Shown here: positions 7,349 through 16,730 of the stretch, piece by piece
Layout of the letters: every line of letters begins with the position of its first letter
Position numbering within the stretch: position 1 is the first letter of the stretch
NCBI GenBank assembly: GCA_028818755.1
Contig: JAPPNF010000148.1
Span: 1 to 64,000 of the forward strand
Direction: 5' to 3'
Length of the DNA: 64,000 bases
From: Deltaproteobacteria bacterium
GTDB taxonomy: Bacteria > Desulfobacterota > Binatia > UBA9968 > JAJDTQ01
Made by a program: the position numbers and the translations under genes
The notes under the pieces: model-generated
Seen by the model: the letters and a program-made list of their open reading frames with translations, nothing else
Told to the model about the DNA's origin: nothing
Database searches by the model: none

Positions 7349-9527
7349 CTGCGCTATCAGGGGCCGCGTCACCGAAGCCCAGCGATTCGAGCACGGGACC
7401 GAAGTACCCCGCGAAGGTGCCCGTCACGGAACCGTCGACGATCAGACGCTGGTCGTCACCGCAATGGATGACAAGGGCATCCGCCAGGGGGCGTGACAAC
7501 CGGCTGAAACGAACCTCGTCTTTCAGGTAGGTTCTCGACTCGCCGTCGTCGAGTGAGAGATCCTCCTTCGGAACATCCCCCACAACGACGCGGTCGGCAA
7601 ACAGGAGCACCCAGCACGCCCGCGCGTTGCCGGACGACGCCTCGAACACCGCGACGGCCTCGTTCTGACCGTCGGAAAAGACGGCTCCGCCTGCCGGCGC
7701 AGGGAGTTCCTGGTCGCCGATCTGCCGCAGGACAGCCGGCGCCGACCCTGGCGGGACGGTGGACAGCGTCCCGTACTTCAGGCGATCACGCAGCCGCGAC
7801 TCCACCGCATTCAGATATCGCGACCAGAGCGCAGTGACCTGCTTACGCTCCGGGAGCAACACCGAAGCATTGAACAGCACCATATGGTCGTGTTCGACCG
7901 GCCAGTCCGCCGCAGCCTTCTTCGCCAGCAGATCGACGAAGGACGCGATCAATGGTTCAGCCAGGGGGTCTCCGACCAGATCCCGCGGGGGCTCGATCGA
8001 GTATTGCTCACTTTCCGCAACGCGGCCGGAATCGAGGCCGCCATCGTCGAAGGCGATCGGCATCGCCTTCTCCAGCAGCACGCGGTTCACGCCGACATCC
8101 CCGATTCGCTTGCGCGCCGCCACCGCGAACGCGCTGCCTTCGATCACCTGCCGCGCTTCCCCGATGTCGAGCCGGCACCAGTCGCGGGCAAGCATCGCGA
8201 GATGGATGAATCCCTCCTCGATGCGTATCTCCTCGCGGCTGCCGGCGTCGATCAGATCGATCTGCAGACCCATCGACAGCCCCTTCTCCATTTCCTCTAT
8301 CGCCTTGCTGGCGTTCGGCTCATTCAATCCGCGCAGGTCCCGCAGGATCGCCCCGAGACACTCGGCAATCGCCTGGCGTTGCGCGAGGGGCAAGGACGCG
8401 AAGTCGATCGGGGGCGTCAGCGCGGGGTCCGGTTCACCGTCGTCGGCAAGTGTGCGCAGCAGCGCCAACTTGGCGAACTCGTCCGGAATCCGTGCGCGCA
8501 GAATGCGGTCCAGCAGGAGCTTGCGGTTGTGGTCGATGCCCGGAACCAGCTTGTGAATGCGAAGCGCCTCGACGAGCCCCAGCCAGTCAGCCGTCCGAGT
8601 CGTGCGGCTTGGATCGTACGTGCGCGCCACCTGCAGATAGACCAGCGCTACGGAACCTTCCAGCAGTTCCTTCAGCCAGCCTTCGGCGTACCTCTGGATC
8701 ACGTGTTTGCCGACCCTCGTTAGTGCCTCTCCGGCGAGAGTCGACGCTACCAGCGTGACCGGGTTCGCACCGAGGGCAATGCGAGCGGCCAGCGTCGCGC
8801 CACGCACATAGTGTTGCCAAGGCGTGTACATCCGGTACAGGTGGCGAACCTGCTGCACCCGTTCTAGCCACACCACGACTTCCCTCACGGTCCAACCTGT
8901 GACATTGACGACCGGCGCCTGCCGTGCCGCTTGCAGGAGGTCGCCGATCGCAGACCGTGCAGCAAACGCGATGTCACCGATGCGCGCATCGAGCTCCGCT
9001 TTCTCGGTCTCCTTCCCGTACAGGCGGGCGACTTCCTTCACTACATCGCGGATTTCGTCGAAAATGGCGCGGCCATCCAGGCCGGCGATCTCCCAGCGCT
9101 CCTGCTTCACGTAGCGCCGGTCACGGATACCATCCCAGACGCGGTCGCATCGGTCCTGGATCATTCTCCCGAGCCGCACGTCCAGTTCCGACGGCGTGCC
9201 GGCCGTTTCGGAGCCGTGAGACCGCTGGAGCGCGCTCCAGGCCTGCTCCACCGGCGACACGCCCTCGGCGAGCCAGCGCTCCTCAACCTCTCTTCGATCG
9301 CGCTCACGCAGTTCGTCGATGTGCCGCTCGACCTCCGCGACGAGTCCTCGGTCAGCGGCGGCGGATCGCGCGAGGCCCGCCGCGAAACCGAGCGCGCCGG
9401 CGCCGAGCAGGATGAGAGCAATCCCCACCTCTACCGAGAGCAGGAAAAAGAGAGAAACCCCGGAAACCGTGACACCGCATCCTGCGAGCAACCAGCCGAC
9501 GGACGCGCTTATTCGGATCAGTCGCAT
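7338..9527 (-). CDS. Large membrane-anchored protein of unknown function
   Basis: I do not recognise this 729-residue protein. It begins MRLIRISASVGWLLAGCG and has two adjacent hydrophobic helices (about residues 8-31 and 33-52), so it is probably a hairpin-anchored inner-membrane protein. A charged helical stretch follows (residues 55-90). Further on come a glycine/alanine-rich hydrophobic patch (ARIALGANPVTLVASTLAGEAL, about residues 250-275), a long soluble helical region, and a C-terminal beta-rich segment (about 620-720) that could be a PH-like or SHOCT-like fold. A TTG start at 9563 is possible, but the ATG at 9527 places the first helix normally. It stands alone, convergent with DAHP synthase. 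Confidence 0.8.
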   Translation of the reverse strand: MRLIRISASVGWLLAGCGVTVSGVSLFFLLSVEVGIALILLGAGALGFAAGLARSAAADRGLVAEVERHIDELRERDRREVEERWLAEGVSPVEQAWSALQRSHGSETAGTPSELDVRLGRMIQDRCDRVWDGIRDRRYVKQERWEIAGLDGRAIFDEIRDVVKEVARLYGKETEKAELDARIGDIAFAARSAIGDLLQAARQAPVVNVTGWTVREVVVWLERVQQVRHLYRMYTPWQHYVRGATLAARIALGANPVTLVASTLAGEALTRVGKHVIQRYAEGWLKELLEGSVALVYLQVARTYDPSRTTRTADWLGLVEALRIHKLVPGIDHNRKLLLDRILRARIPDEFAKLALLRTLADDGEPDPALTPPIDFASLPLAQRQAIAECLGAILRDLRGLNEPNASKAIEEMEKGLSMGLQIDLIDAGSREEIRIEEGFIHLAMLARDWCRLDIGEARQVIEGSAFAVAARKRIGDVGVNRVLLEKAMPIAFDDGGLDSGRVAESEQYSIEPPRDLVGDPLAEPLIASFVDLLAKKAAADWPVEHDHMVLFNASVLLPERKQVTALWSRYLNAVESRLRDRLKYGTLSTVPPGSAPAVLRQIGDQELPAPAGGAVFSDGQNEAVAVFEASSGNARACWVLLFADRVVVGDVPKEDLSLDDGESRTYLKDEVRFSRLSRPLADALVIHCGDDQRLIVDGSVTGTFAGYFGPVLESLGFGDAAPDSAENS

Positions 9528-9578
9528 GTCACCATCCTTATGAGCCTGTCCGGGTATTCCCAAGGGCAGCGGAAGGGG

Positions 9579-9701
9579 TCCTTCGACTTCGCGACGCTGC
9601 GCGTCGCTACGCTCAGGACGAACGGTTTCTCCGTTCGTCCTGAGCCCTTCGACAAGCTCAAGACAGGCGTAGCGACATGAAGCGTCGCGAAGTCGAAGGA
9701 C
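9579..9701. repeat. Compound palindromic repeat (nested hairpins)
   Basis: The outer arms at 9579-9599 and 9681-9701 are perfect 21-bp reverse complements. Inside lies a 10-bp pair (GTCGCTACGC at 9603-9612 with GCGTAGCGAC at 9667-9676) and an inner hairpin with 14-bp arms (9612-9625 and 9631-9644) around TTTCT. The sequence belongs to the CTTCGACTTCGC...CAGGACGAACGG repeat family found elsewhere in the window. The gap around it (9528-9724) holds no gene. Confidence 0.9.
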
Positions 9702-9724
9702 AGTTCGATTGCTCGGGCGGGCTC

Positions 9725-10819
9725 CTAAAGGTCCACGGCCCGCCCCTGCTCCGACGACTCCGCGATGGCGTCGACGAGTCGGTGCAGGTCCACGGCCGTG
9801 TTGAAGTCGGGTTCACAGTGCGTGCCGTTGCGGATGGCCTCGGCGAACCTCACGTACATTTCGCCGACGTTCCTCGGCTCCTTCTCCGGGGTCTCCGCCG
9901 GCGCCTTTGTGTACTCGGGCGGTACCGGAAGGTCCTGGAGACCGGAATCTCCCGCCTTGGCTCCCCGAAGACGGACGACCTCAAGCTGCGGCGTGTTGTC
10001 GGACGTGGCCACGAGGGTACCCTCGCGACCGTAGATCTCCATGCCGTATCCGTACGCCTTCCAGGGTATGGCTGCCACATAGACCGAAGCCACCGCGCCG
10101 CTCGCCAGCCGCCCGCTCACCAGCACGTTGTCCGGAGAAGTGACGTCCACGTAGCGCTGCGTATCGGTCTCCAGCCACTGTCGTGCCTGAGTGCTCACCA
10201 CGGCGGACACGGAACTGAAATCTCCCACGATGAAACGTAGCGCGTCGATGGTGTGGCCGTGGGCGATGGTCAAGGCGTTGGCACCCAAAGACGCGTCCTT
10301 TTGCCAGCTCCGGTCCGAGGGCCAGCTCAGTATGCCGCCTCGGGCCACGCTCACGTGGCAGGCCATGACCTCGCCCACGTAGCCGTCCACCACTAGGTCC
10401 CGGGCGTAGACGATGGCCGGGTTGGCCCTAGCCTGGAGCCCCACCATGTGCGTGAGCCCCCGGGCCTCGGCAAGGTCACGCATCTCCACGGCCTCGGCCC
10501 GGGTCTTTCCCAGCGGCCACTCGGTGAACACGTGCTTGCCCGCGTTGAGCGCATCCATGGTGACCTGGTAGTGGGCCGGCACCCGCAGCAACACCGCGAC
10601 CGCTTCGACGTCGGGGCAGGCCAGCATCTCGCGGTAGTCGTCGAACGCCATCTTCGCGCCGTACTTCGCGGCCGACTCCTCGGCGCTCTCCTTGCGGGTG
10701 GTGCACACCGCCGTCAACTCGACGTCGCGGCTCGGCACGATAGCGGGCAAGTGGCCCCTCGGACCCCATCCGCGCGTGGGATTGGCGCCGATAACACCCA
10801 GTTTGATCTTTTCTGCCAT
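9725..10819 (-). CDS. Gfo/Idh/MocA family NAD(P)-dependent oxidoreductase
   Basis: A 364-residue two-domain dehydrogenase of the glucose-fructose oxidoreductase/inositol dehydrogenase/MocA family. The N-terminal Rossmann fold has KLGVIGANPTRGWGPRGHLPAI, and GKHVFTEWPLGKTRAEA corresponds to the family's EKP loop, here WPLGK. The C-terminal part is the substrate domain. The substrate cannot be told from sequence; sugars, inositols or related polyols are usual. It stands alone on the minus strand, with the compound palindrome downstream of its end. Confidence 0.88.
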   Translation of the reverse strand: MAEKIKLGVIGANPTRGWGPRGHLPAIVPSRDVELTAVCTTRKESAEESAAKYGAKMAFDDYREMLACPDVEAVAVLLRVPAHYQVTMDALNAGKHVFTEWPLGKTRAEAVEMRDLAEARGLTHMVGLQARANPAIVYARDLVVDGYVGEVMACHVSVARGGILSWPSDRSWQKDASLGANALTIAHGHTIDALRFIVGDFSSVSAVVSTQARQWLETDTQRYVDVTSPDNVLVSGRLASGAVASVYVAAIPWKAYGYGMEIYGREGTLVATSDNTPQLEVVRLRGAKAGDSGLQDLPVPPEYTKAPAETPEKEPRNVGEMYVRFAEAIRNGTHCEPDFNTAVDLHRLVDAIAESSEQGRAVDL

Positions 10820-10880
10820 ATTGCTTCTTTCTGGCTAAGTCATTTGGCTACATATGGAAACTACAGTCCAAGATCCGACC

Positions 10881-12923
10881 CTATGCTTCAAGCAGCGGCT
10901 TGAGCCCCTCCCAGTCGGTCACCGGCGGCGCGCAGGTAAAATTCCGGCAGACGTACACCGTGGGCTTGCCGCCGACCTGCGATTTCCCCTCCAGCAGCGG
11001 GGAGATTTCCTCCAGCTTTGCATCCGGACTGACCCACTGGAGCGTCTTGTTGGGCAGGTAGCTGTCCTGTACCTGTTGCACGATGCCGCGCGCATCCGGG
11101 TCATCCCTTCCCGCCACCATCACAATCTCCGCGGGCTTCGACAGGTGGAAGTCCAGGGCCCCCAGCATGGTGGCCAGACCGAACGGTTCCCTCGCCATGT
11201 TGTCGTAGTGAAGGCGCAGCACTTTCTCCGCGCGCTCCAGCAGGTCCTGCTCCCCGGTGTAGTGGTGGAGCCGCACGAGCACCAGCGCCGCCACCGAGTT
11301 GCCCGACGGGATGGAGTGGTCGAACCCGGGCTTGGTGCGGCTGATGAGCTGCTCGTGGGACTTGCCGGTGTAGAAGAACCCGCCGTTCGTCTCGTCCCAG
11401 AACTCCTCCACCATGGTCCGCGCCAGGGCCTTGGCCCGCTCCAGCAACTCGCCCTCGTGGGTCGCCTCGAACAGGTCCAGCAGGCCGGCGATCAGGAAGG
11501 CGTAGTCGTCCAGATAACCGAGCAGCTTGGCCTGCCCGTCCTTGTAGGTGTGCAGCAGCAGCCCCTTGTCGAACATCCGCGTGAAGATGAAGTCCACGGT
11601 GCGGGCGCCGGCGTCGCGGATGCGCGCGTCGCCGGTGATGGCGTAGGCCGCGGCCACGCCCGACAGCATCAGGCCGTTCCAGGAGACGATGACCTTCTCG
11701 TCGCGAAAGGGCTTGATCCGCTTCTCACGCTCCTCGAAGAGGCGCGCCCGGGCGCCGGCCAGCACGCTCTCGATCTCCTCCTCGTCCCTCTTGAAATACT
11801 TGGCCGCCTGCTCGACCGTCAGGATGGGGTGCAGGATGTTCTTGCCCTCGAAGTTGCCGAGATCCGAGACATCGTAGAAACGGCAGAAGATCTCACCGTG
11901 CTCCTTGCCCAGGAGTTCCAGGACCTGCTCGCGGGTCCACACGAAGAACTTGCCTTCCTCCCCCTCGCTGTCCGCGTCCTGGGCGGAGTAGAAGCCGCCT
12001 TCGGCTTGGCACATCTCGCGCAGCACGTACTCCAGGGTTTCCTCGACGATGCGCTTGAAGAATCCGTCCTTGGTGATCCGGTATGCCTCGGCGTAAACCT
12101 GCGCGAGCTGCCCGTTGTCGTAGAGCATCTTCTCGAAGTGGGGCACGAGCCACTTGTCGTCCACGGAGTACCGGTGGAAGCCGCCGCCGAGCTGGTCGTA
12201 CATGCCTCCCTCGGCCATCTTCCGCAGCGTCTCGGTGATCATCTCCAGGTAGCGCCGGTTCCCCGACAGCCGGTAGGCGCGCAGGAACATGTTGAACACC
12301 CCGGCGTTGGGAAACTTGGGCGCTCGGCCGAAGCCGCCGTGGGTTGCGTCGTAGGCCGGTGTCAGACCCTCCGCGCCGCGGGTGACGAGCTCCACGCTCA
12401 GCTCGCCGCCGGTCAGGTTCAGCACGCTCATGCGGTCCAGCGCCGCCACGATCTGGTCGACGTTCCTGGCGACGTCCTGCGGCTTGTTGCGGTAGGCCTC
12501 CACCACCGCCTTGAGCACACGCGGAAAGCCCGGCATGCCGTGCCGGTCCTCGGGCGGGTAGTAGGTGCCGCCGAAGAACGGCTTCCCCTCCGGGGTCAGG
12601 AACACGGTCATGGGCCACCCGCCCCGCTTGGTGAGCAACTGGACGGCGTTCATGTAGATCTCGTCCAGGTCCGGCCGCTCTTCCCGGTCCACCTTGATGC
12701 TGACGAAGTTCTCGTTCATCAGCGCGGCGATGGCCTCGTCCTCGAAGGACTCGTGCTCCATCACGTGGCACCAGTGGCAGGCGGAGTAGCCGATGCTCAG
12801 CAGGACCGGCTTGTCTTCCGCCCGGGCCTTGGCGAAGGCCTCCTCTCCCCAAGGATACCAGTCCACGGGGTTGCCGGCGTGCTGCAGCAGGTACGGGCTC
12901 GTCTCGTTAGCCAGGCGGTTCAT
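10881..12923 (-). CDS. Thioredoxin-domain protein of the DUF255 (YyaL/SPATA20) family
   Basis: A 680-residue protein opening [28 protein letters not shown], the standard start of the DUF255 family. The thioredoxin-like motif [14 protein letters not shown] follows near residue 50, then a long (alpha/alpha)-barrel-like region related to N-acylglucosamine 2-epimerases and glycosidases. The family is widespread but its biochemical role is not established. No operon partner is evident; the next gene upstream is 27 bp away. Confidence 0.93.
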   Translation of the reverse strand: MNRLANETSPYLLQHAGNPVDWYPWGEEAFAKARAEDKPVLLSIGYSACHWCHVMEHESFEDEAIAALMNENFVSIKVDREERPDLDEIYMNAVQLLTKRGGWPMTVFLTPEGKPFFGGTYYPPEDRHGMPGFPRVLKAVVEAYRNKPQDVARNVDQIVAALDRMSVLNLTGGELSVELVTRGAEGLTPAYDATHGGFGRAPKFPNAGVFNMFLRAYRLSGNRRYLEMITETLRKMAEGGMYDQLGGGFHRYSVDDKWLVPHFEKMLYDNGQLAQVYAEAYRITKDGFFKRIVEETLEYVLREMCQAEGGFYSAQDADSEGEEGKFFVWTREQVLELLGKEHGEIFCRFYDVSDLGNFEGKNILHPILTVEQAAKYFKRDEEEIESVLAGARARLFEEREKRIKPFRDEKVIVSWNGLMLSGVAAAYAITGDARIRDAGARTVDFIFTRMFDKGLLLHTYKDGQAKLLGYLDDYAFLIAGLLDLFEATHEGELLERAKALARTMVEEFWDETNGGFFYTGKSHEQLISRTKPGFDHSIPSGNSVAALVLVRLHHYTGEQDLLERAEKVLRLHYDNMAREPFGLATMLGALDFHLSKPAEIVMVAGRDDPDARGIVQQVQDSYLPNKTLQWVSPDAKLEEISPLLEGKSQVGGKPTVYVCRNFTCAPPVTDWEGLKPLLEA

Positions 12924-12950
12924 CGAAATATCTCCTATCCATCACGAACA

Positions 12951-13310
12951 CTAGTACTTCCGCACCACCGCGACCACCACGCCGCGGATCTCCACCTCTT
13001 CTTCCGCGGCCACGATGGGGGCGAGCTCCTCGTCAGCGGAACGCAGCACGACTTTCCCGTCCCGGCGGTGGTATTGCCTGACCGAGGGCTCGCCCCTGAC
13101 CAGCGCCACCACCGTGTCGCCATCTCGCGCCGCGGGCGTTGACCGCGCCAGGACGAGGTCGCCGTCGCGGAGTTGCTCCGCGGCCATGGAATCGCCACGG
13201 ACTCGCAGGGCGAACGTGCCGGGGCTTCGCAGCAGCTCCCTGGGAGCGCCGGGCGCGTCGTCCGGCTCCACCGGCTCGAGCACCCGCCCCTGACGCTTGG
13301 CAACGGTCAT
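12951..13310 (-). CDS. S24 (LexA-like) peptidase-domain protein, probably without the catalytic lysine
   Basis: A 119-residue protein made of only the LexA/UmuD-type S24 fold: RVRGDSMAAEQLRDGDLVLARS carries the serine in GDSM, and RDGDTVVALVRGEPSVRQYHRRDGKVVL is the following strand pair. In active relatives a lysine follows Val in the corresponding TVKR segment; here it reads SVRQY, so the Ser-Lys dyad appears broken. There is no N-terminal helix-turn-helix. It may be a degenerate SOS-type regulator or a non-peptidase module. Confidence 0.8.
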   Translation of the reverse strand: MTVAKRQGRVLEPVEPDDAPGAPRELLRSPGTFALRVRGDSMAAEQLRDGDLVLARSTPAARDGDTVVALVRGEPSVRQYHRRDGKVVLRSADEELAPIVAAEEEVEIRGVVVAVVRKY

Positions 13311-13337
13311 CGGATCATCCCGGCGCCTTCCAGCCTA

Positions 13338-13640
13338 TCAGCCTTCGGAATCGATGGCACCCTTGGCGACGTCGACCATGCCCTGGGCCTTGACGGCGTT
13401 GGCGTCGCCGGCGCCGTAGAACTTCCCGAGGTAGGCCGCCACCTTGCGCAACACCTCGTGATGCGCCTCCGCACACGCGGCGCGCGCGTCCGACGACAGC
13501 TCGTTGAACTCCCGCTCGATGTTGCCCAGCCACCCCGGCAGGTACTCGGTCTCGATGTCCTCGCCGGTGTATAGGTAGCCTTCCAGCGAACCCACCCTGG
13601 CCGCCAGGCCGTAGACCTGTTTGATATCGGCTGCATCCAT
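13338..13640 (-). CDS. Small conserved-looking hypothetical protein
   Basis: A 100-residue acidic, helical protein (MDAADIKQVYGLAARVGSLEGYLYTGEDIETEYLPG split here by its position; mostly helices afterwards). I do not recognise it. It ends 27 bp before the S24-like gene and starts 57 bp after mltG, all on the minus strand, so the four genes from 15307 down may form one transcript. No signal peptide or membrane segment is seen. Confidence 0.7.
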   Translation of the reverse strand: MDAADIKQVYGLAARVGSLEGYLYTGEDIETEYLPGWLGNIEREFNELSSDARAACAEAHHEVLRKVAAYLGKFYGAGDANAVKAQGMVDVAKGAIDSEG

Positions 13641-13697
13641 GATCGCGTCCTCCCTTTGGTCGTGAAACGAACGGCGGGGCAGGGGATTCCGGCTTCT

Positions 13698-14765
13698 CTA
13701 CGGCCTTTCCGTAAACCCCGCGCGACGGTTCTTCTGATACTTCCTCACCGCCGAATTGTGCTCCCGGAGGCTCTCGGAGAAGTAGTGGCTGCCGTCATTC
13801 CTGGACACGAAGTACAGGTAGCCGACGTCCGCCGGGAACAGGGCCGCCTTCATCGCGGCCAGTCCGGGATTGGCGATGGGCCCCGTGGGCAGGCCGTTGA
13901 TCCTGTAGGTATTGTAGGGGCCGGGCGTTCGGAGATCCTCCCGCGTCAGGTCGCCGTTGAAGTCCTCCAGACCGTAGATGACCGTCGGATCGCTCTGAAG
14001 CCGCATGCCTCGCTTCAGGCGGTTGTGGAAGACGGCGGAGACAATCGGCATCTCGTCCAGGGGCCCGCCTTCCTTCTCGATGATCGACGCCAGGGTTACC
14101 AACTGGTGCCGGGTCAAGCCGAGCTGCCTGGCGCGCACCTCCATTTCGGCGGTGAAGGTGTCCTTGAACTCGGTGAACATGGTCTTGACGATTTCTTCTT
14201 CCGTGGCCAGCGCACGGAAGAAATAGGTGGTGGGGAACAGATAGCCTTCCATGCTGCCGGTCCCGAGGGAGGCAAGGACCGCCGGCTCACTCACGGCCGC
14301 GGCAAACCTCTCTGGCGTTGCCAGTCCCTTTCGTTCCAGCAGTCGGCCGATCTGGCGGACCGTGAAGCCCTCGGGAATCGTGACCTTGTGGACCACGGTC
14401 CTGCCACGGACGAGACCGTCGAGCACCGAGCGGGGCGACGCCGCCCCCTCGAAGCGGTAGAGGCCGCGATGAACCCTGGTATCGAGTCCGTGAAGCCGCG
14501 TCCAGAACACGAACAGACGGGGGTGGGAGACGACGCCCTTGTCGGCGAGCTCGCGCGCCACCGCCGAGAACGTGTCACCGCGCCGGACCTCGATTTCCGC
14601 AACCGATGAACGGCCGTGATAGGGGGTCAGGAGAAACGCGGCAAGGTAACCGAGGACGAAGAAGGCGGCAAGAAGGACGAGGCCGCCGGCAACCAGGAAG
14701 CCTCTACGACTGGTGGGCGGGGACTCCGGCACTGTCAGTTGTCGGTTACGTTCACCTTCATCCAT
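13698..14765 (-). CDS. mltG: Endolytic murein transglycosylase MltG
   Basis: MltG (YceG) cleaves nascent peptidoglycan strands and helps set glycan length. The 355-residue protein has one N-terminal membrane helix (GFLVAGGLVLLAAFFVLGYLAAFLL, about residues 25-49 read in two halves), a LysM-like segment, then the catalytic region LASIIEKEGGPLDEMPIVSAVFHNRL with the conserved glutamate, and RLQSDPTVIYG. The ATG at 14765 overlaps the upstream gene by 31 bp; a GTG at 14732, just past that gene's stop, is an alternative start. Confidence 0.95.
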   Translation of the reverse strand: MDEGERNRQLTVPESPPTSRRGFLVAGGLVLLAAFFVLGYLAAFLLTPYHGRSSVAEIEVRRGDTFSAVARELADKGVVSHPRLFVFWTRLHGLDTRVHRGLYRFEGAASPRSVLDGLVRGRTVVHKVTIPEGFTVRQIGRLLERKGLATPERFAAAVSEPAVLASLGTGSMEGYLFPTTYFFRALATEEEIVKTMFTEFKDTFTAEMEVRARQLGLTRHQLVTLASIIEKEGGPLDEMPIVSAVFHNRLKRGMRLQSDPTVIYGLEDFNGDLTREDLRTPGPYNTYRINGLPTGPIANPGLAAMKAALFPADVGYLYFVSRNDGSHYFSESLREHNSAVRKYQKNRRAGFTERP

Positions 14766-15307
14766 CCTTCGATCTGCTTCAGGAAACCGGCGAATGGATC
14801 ATCCTTCTTCGGCGCAGCCGCGAAGTAGGCCTTGTGCATGTAGTCGAGCGCTCCGGACAGGTACTCGAACTTCTCCGAGAGCTCCTGGAAAAGCAGGAAC
14901 CCGGTCCGGTAGAGCGACAGGTCCACTTCGGAGACCTTCCGGTAGGACCGGCGGCCCTCCTGCAGGTAGTAGTCCAGGTAGCCGCCGCGCTCCACGTAGG
15001 AACGGAAGATCCCGCTCATGAAGAGCGTGTAGTCACCGAGATACTTCCGCATCCGCCGTTCCTGCATGAGCGGGTTTTCGCGGAAGACCGCCTCGTCGTC
15101 CGCCACCAGCATCTCCACCACGCTGTCCAGCCTCTGGTTCCTGCGCGAGCGCACGCGATACAGCCGGTCGCTGCGGGCGAATTCCGTCAGCACGTCCGCC
15201 ACATAGCCGGTCACCTCGGCATCGCGGATCCCCAACTCGCCGAAGCATCGCTGCGTCATGTTGAGGAAAAACCCCTGCAACCGGTCTTTCGAAAGGATCT
15301 TTGTCAT
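14735..15307 (-). CDS. Conserved hypothetical protein upstream of mltG
   Basis: A 190-residue soluble, mostly helical protein (starts MTKILSKDRLQGFFLNMTQRC). I do not recognise it. Its end overlaps the start of mltG, which suggests translational coupling and perhaps a cell-envelope-linked role, but no motif supports that directly. An in-frame start at 15334 would add nine residues; the ATG at 15307 is preferred. Confidence 0.75.
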   Translation of the reverse strand: MTKILSKDRLQGFFLNMTQRCFGELGIRDAEVTGYVADVLTEFARSDRLYRVRSRRNQRLDSVVEMLVADDEAVFRENPLMQERRMRKYLGDYTLFMSGIFRSYVERGGYLDYYLQEGRRSYRKVSEVDLSLYRTGFLLFQELSEKFEYLSGALDYMHKAYFAAAPKKDDPFAGFLKQIEGWMKVNVTDN

Positions 15308-15512
15308 GGCGTCACCCGTGGCAGGGTATGCCAACAGGAAACGGCGGGGATGTCAACTGAATTCGCGGGGTGGTTGACCGCGGTCGTGGCGGCAGCGGCC
15401 GCTTCGCGGGAGCGTCGACACAGCAGATCCGCCCGCGGGCACCATTGCGTCCAGTCTCGACGCCGCGTAGGGTAGAGGTACGCTCCCCGAGGTATCTTTC
15501 GAAGGCGCTTCC

Positions 15513-16295
15513 GTGACGATCTACAAGGCACTCACCATCGCGGGCTCGGACTCCGGGGCCGGGGCCGGCCTTCAGGCGGACCTCAAGACCTTCGCGGCGC
15601 TGGGGGTCTATGGCACGTCCGTGGTGACCGCCATCACCGCCCAGAACACCCACGGCGTCACGCGGGTCCTCGAAACTCCGGCGCCGGTGGTGGCCGCGCA
15701 GATCGACGCCGTCATGGAAGACATCGGCGCCGACGCGGTCAAGACCGGCATGCTCGCCAACGCCCGCATCATCCGCACCGTCGCCGACAAGGTCCGACAG
15801 CACGGCATCCAGCGCCTGGTGGTGGATCCGGTGATGGTGGCCAAGGGCGGCCACGCGCTGCTGCGCCCGGACGCCATCCGGACGCTGCGGATCCGCCTGT
15901 TCCCGCTGGCCGCCGTAGTCACGCCAAACCTGCCCGAGGCACAGGCGCTGACGGGCGTTGAGGGGACCGGAGTACGGGCAATCAAGGAAATGGCGCGACG
16001 GATCGTCGGGATGGGAGCCGGAAGCGTCGTGGTAAAGGGCGGCCATCGGAAAGGCGACGCCACCGACATCCTCTACGACGGCGCTGACTTCCAAGAATAT
16101 CCGGCTCCGCGGATACGGACCCGGAACACCCACGGTACCGGCTGCACGTACTCGGCGGCCCTGGCCTGCGGCCTGGCCTGCAACAACACGCTGGAAACCG
16201 CGGTGGCCGAGGCCAAGGAGTTCATCACCGAGGCGATCCGCCGGGCGTACTCCATCGGAGCGGGGCACAGCCCGGTGAATCATTTCCACAAGTGA
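15513..16295 (+). CDS. thiD: Hydroxymethylpyrimidine/phosphomethylpyrimidine kinase ThiD
   Basis: Phosphorylates HMP and HMP-phosphate in thiamine biosynthesis. The 260-residue protein of the ribokinase superfamily has the family start ALTIAGSDSGAGAGLQADLKT, the motif VTAITAQNTHGV, the segment VVDPVMVAKGG, and the anion-hole motif NTHGTGCTYSAAL with the catalytic region. It starts with GTG. No TPP riboswitch is visible in the 205-bp gap upstream (15308-15512), which otherwise holds nothing I can assign. Confidence 0.96.
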   Translation: MTIYKALTIAGSDSGAGAGLQADLKTFAALGVYGTSVVTAITAQNTHGVTRVLETPAPVVAAQIDAVMEDIGADAVKTGMLANARIIRTVADKVRQHGIQRLVVDPVMVAKGGHALLRPDAIRTLRIRLFPLAAVVTPNLPEAQALTGVEGTGVRAIKEMARRIVGMGAGSVVVKGGHRKGDATDILYDGADFQEYPAPRIRTRNTHGTGCTYSAALACGLACNNTLETAVAEAKEFITEAIRRAYSIGAGHSPVNHFHK

Positions 16296-16352
16296 TGCAG
16301 GCACACCGACCTCTCGCGCCGAGTGTCGGTCTCGTAGAATGTGGTTACATCG

Positions 16353-16730
16353 TCAGAAAGCGACGCGGTTCACGCCATCGACCGCGTCGAAATGGCTGTC
16401 GTTGCTCAAAATTGCGAGAGAGTGCTGGCGGGCCAGCGCAGCGATCCAGACGTCATTCGACGGGATGGGACTGCCAAGCTGCTTCAATTCCAATCGAATG
16501 CGCGCGTAGGCATCGGCTGTCACGGAGGTGACCGCCGCGATCTCCGTCATCGGCACGTAACGGGTTAGCCAATCCTGATACCGCTTCCGGTGACGCGATT
16601 GGCGGATGCCGTAGTAGTACTCACCGAGAACGACACTGGGTATCACCAGCCGGGTGGCGGAGCGTAGAGGCGCTTCGACTGCGTCATTTCCCTCCGCCCA
16701 CGCGGACAAGGCGTTGGTGTCGAGGATCAT
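16353..16730 (-). CDS. vapC: VapC-type PIN-domain toxin
   Basis: A 125-residue PIN-domain ribonuclease, the toxin of a type II pair. It starts MILDTNALSAW with the first acidic residue (Asp4), then VLGEYYYGI (conserved Glu), SNDVWIAALA and LSNDSHFDAV (further acidic residues), all as in VapC toxins that cut tRNA or rRNA. A longer frame starting at 16868 merely runs back through the antitoxin gene; the ATG at 16730 overlaps the antitoxin stop by 4 bp (ATGA). Confidence 0.93.
   Translation of the reverse strand: MILDTNALSAWAEGNDAVEAPLRSATRLVIPSVVLGEYYYGIRQSRHRKRYQDWLTRYVPMTEIAAVTSVTADAYARIRLELKQLGSPIPSNDVWIAALARQHSLAILSNDSHFDAVDGVNRVAF

Noticed and set aside
10854..13142. 762-codon plus-strand frame opposite the DUF255 gene
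   Set aside because: It reads as low-complexity Gly/Val/His/Leu typical of antisense GC-rich frames; the minus strand has clear domains.
15308..15512. TPP riboswitch upstream of thiD
   Set aside because: The conserved CUGAGA and ACCUGAUCUGG elements are absent.
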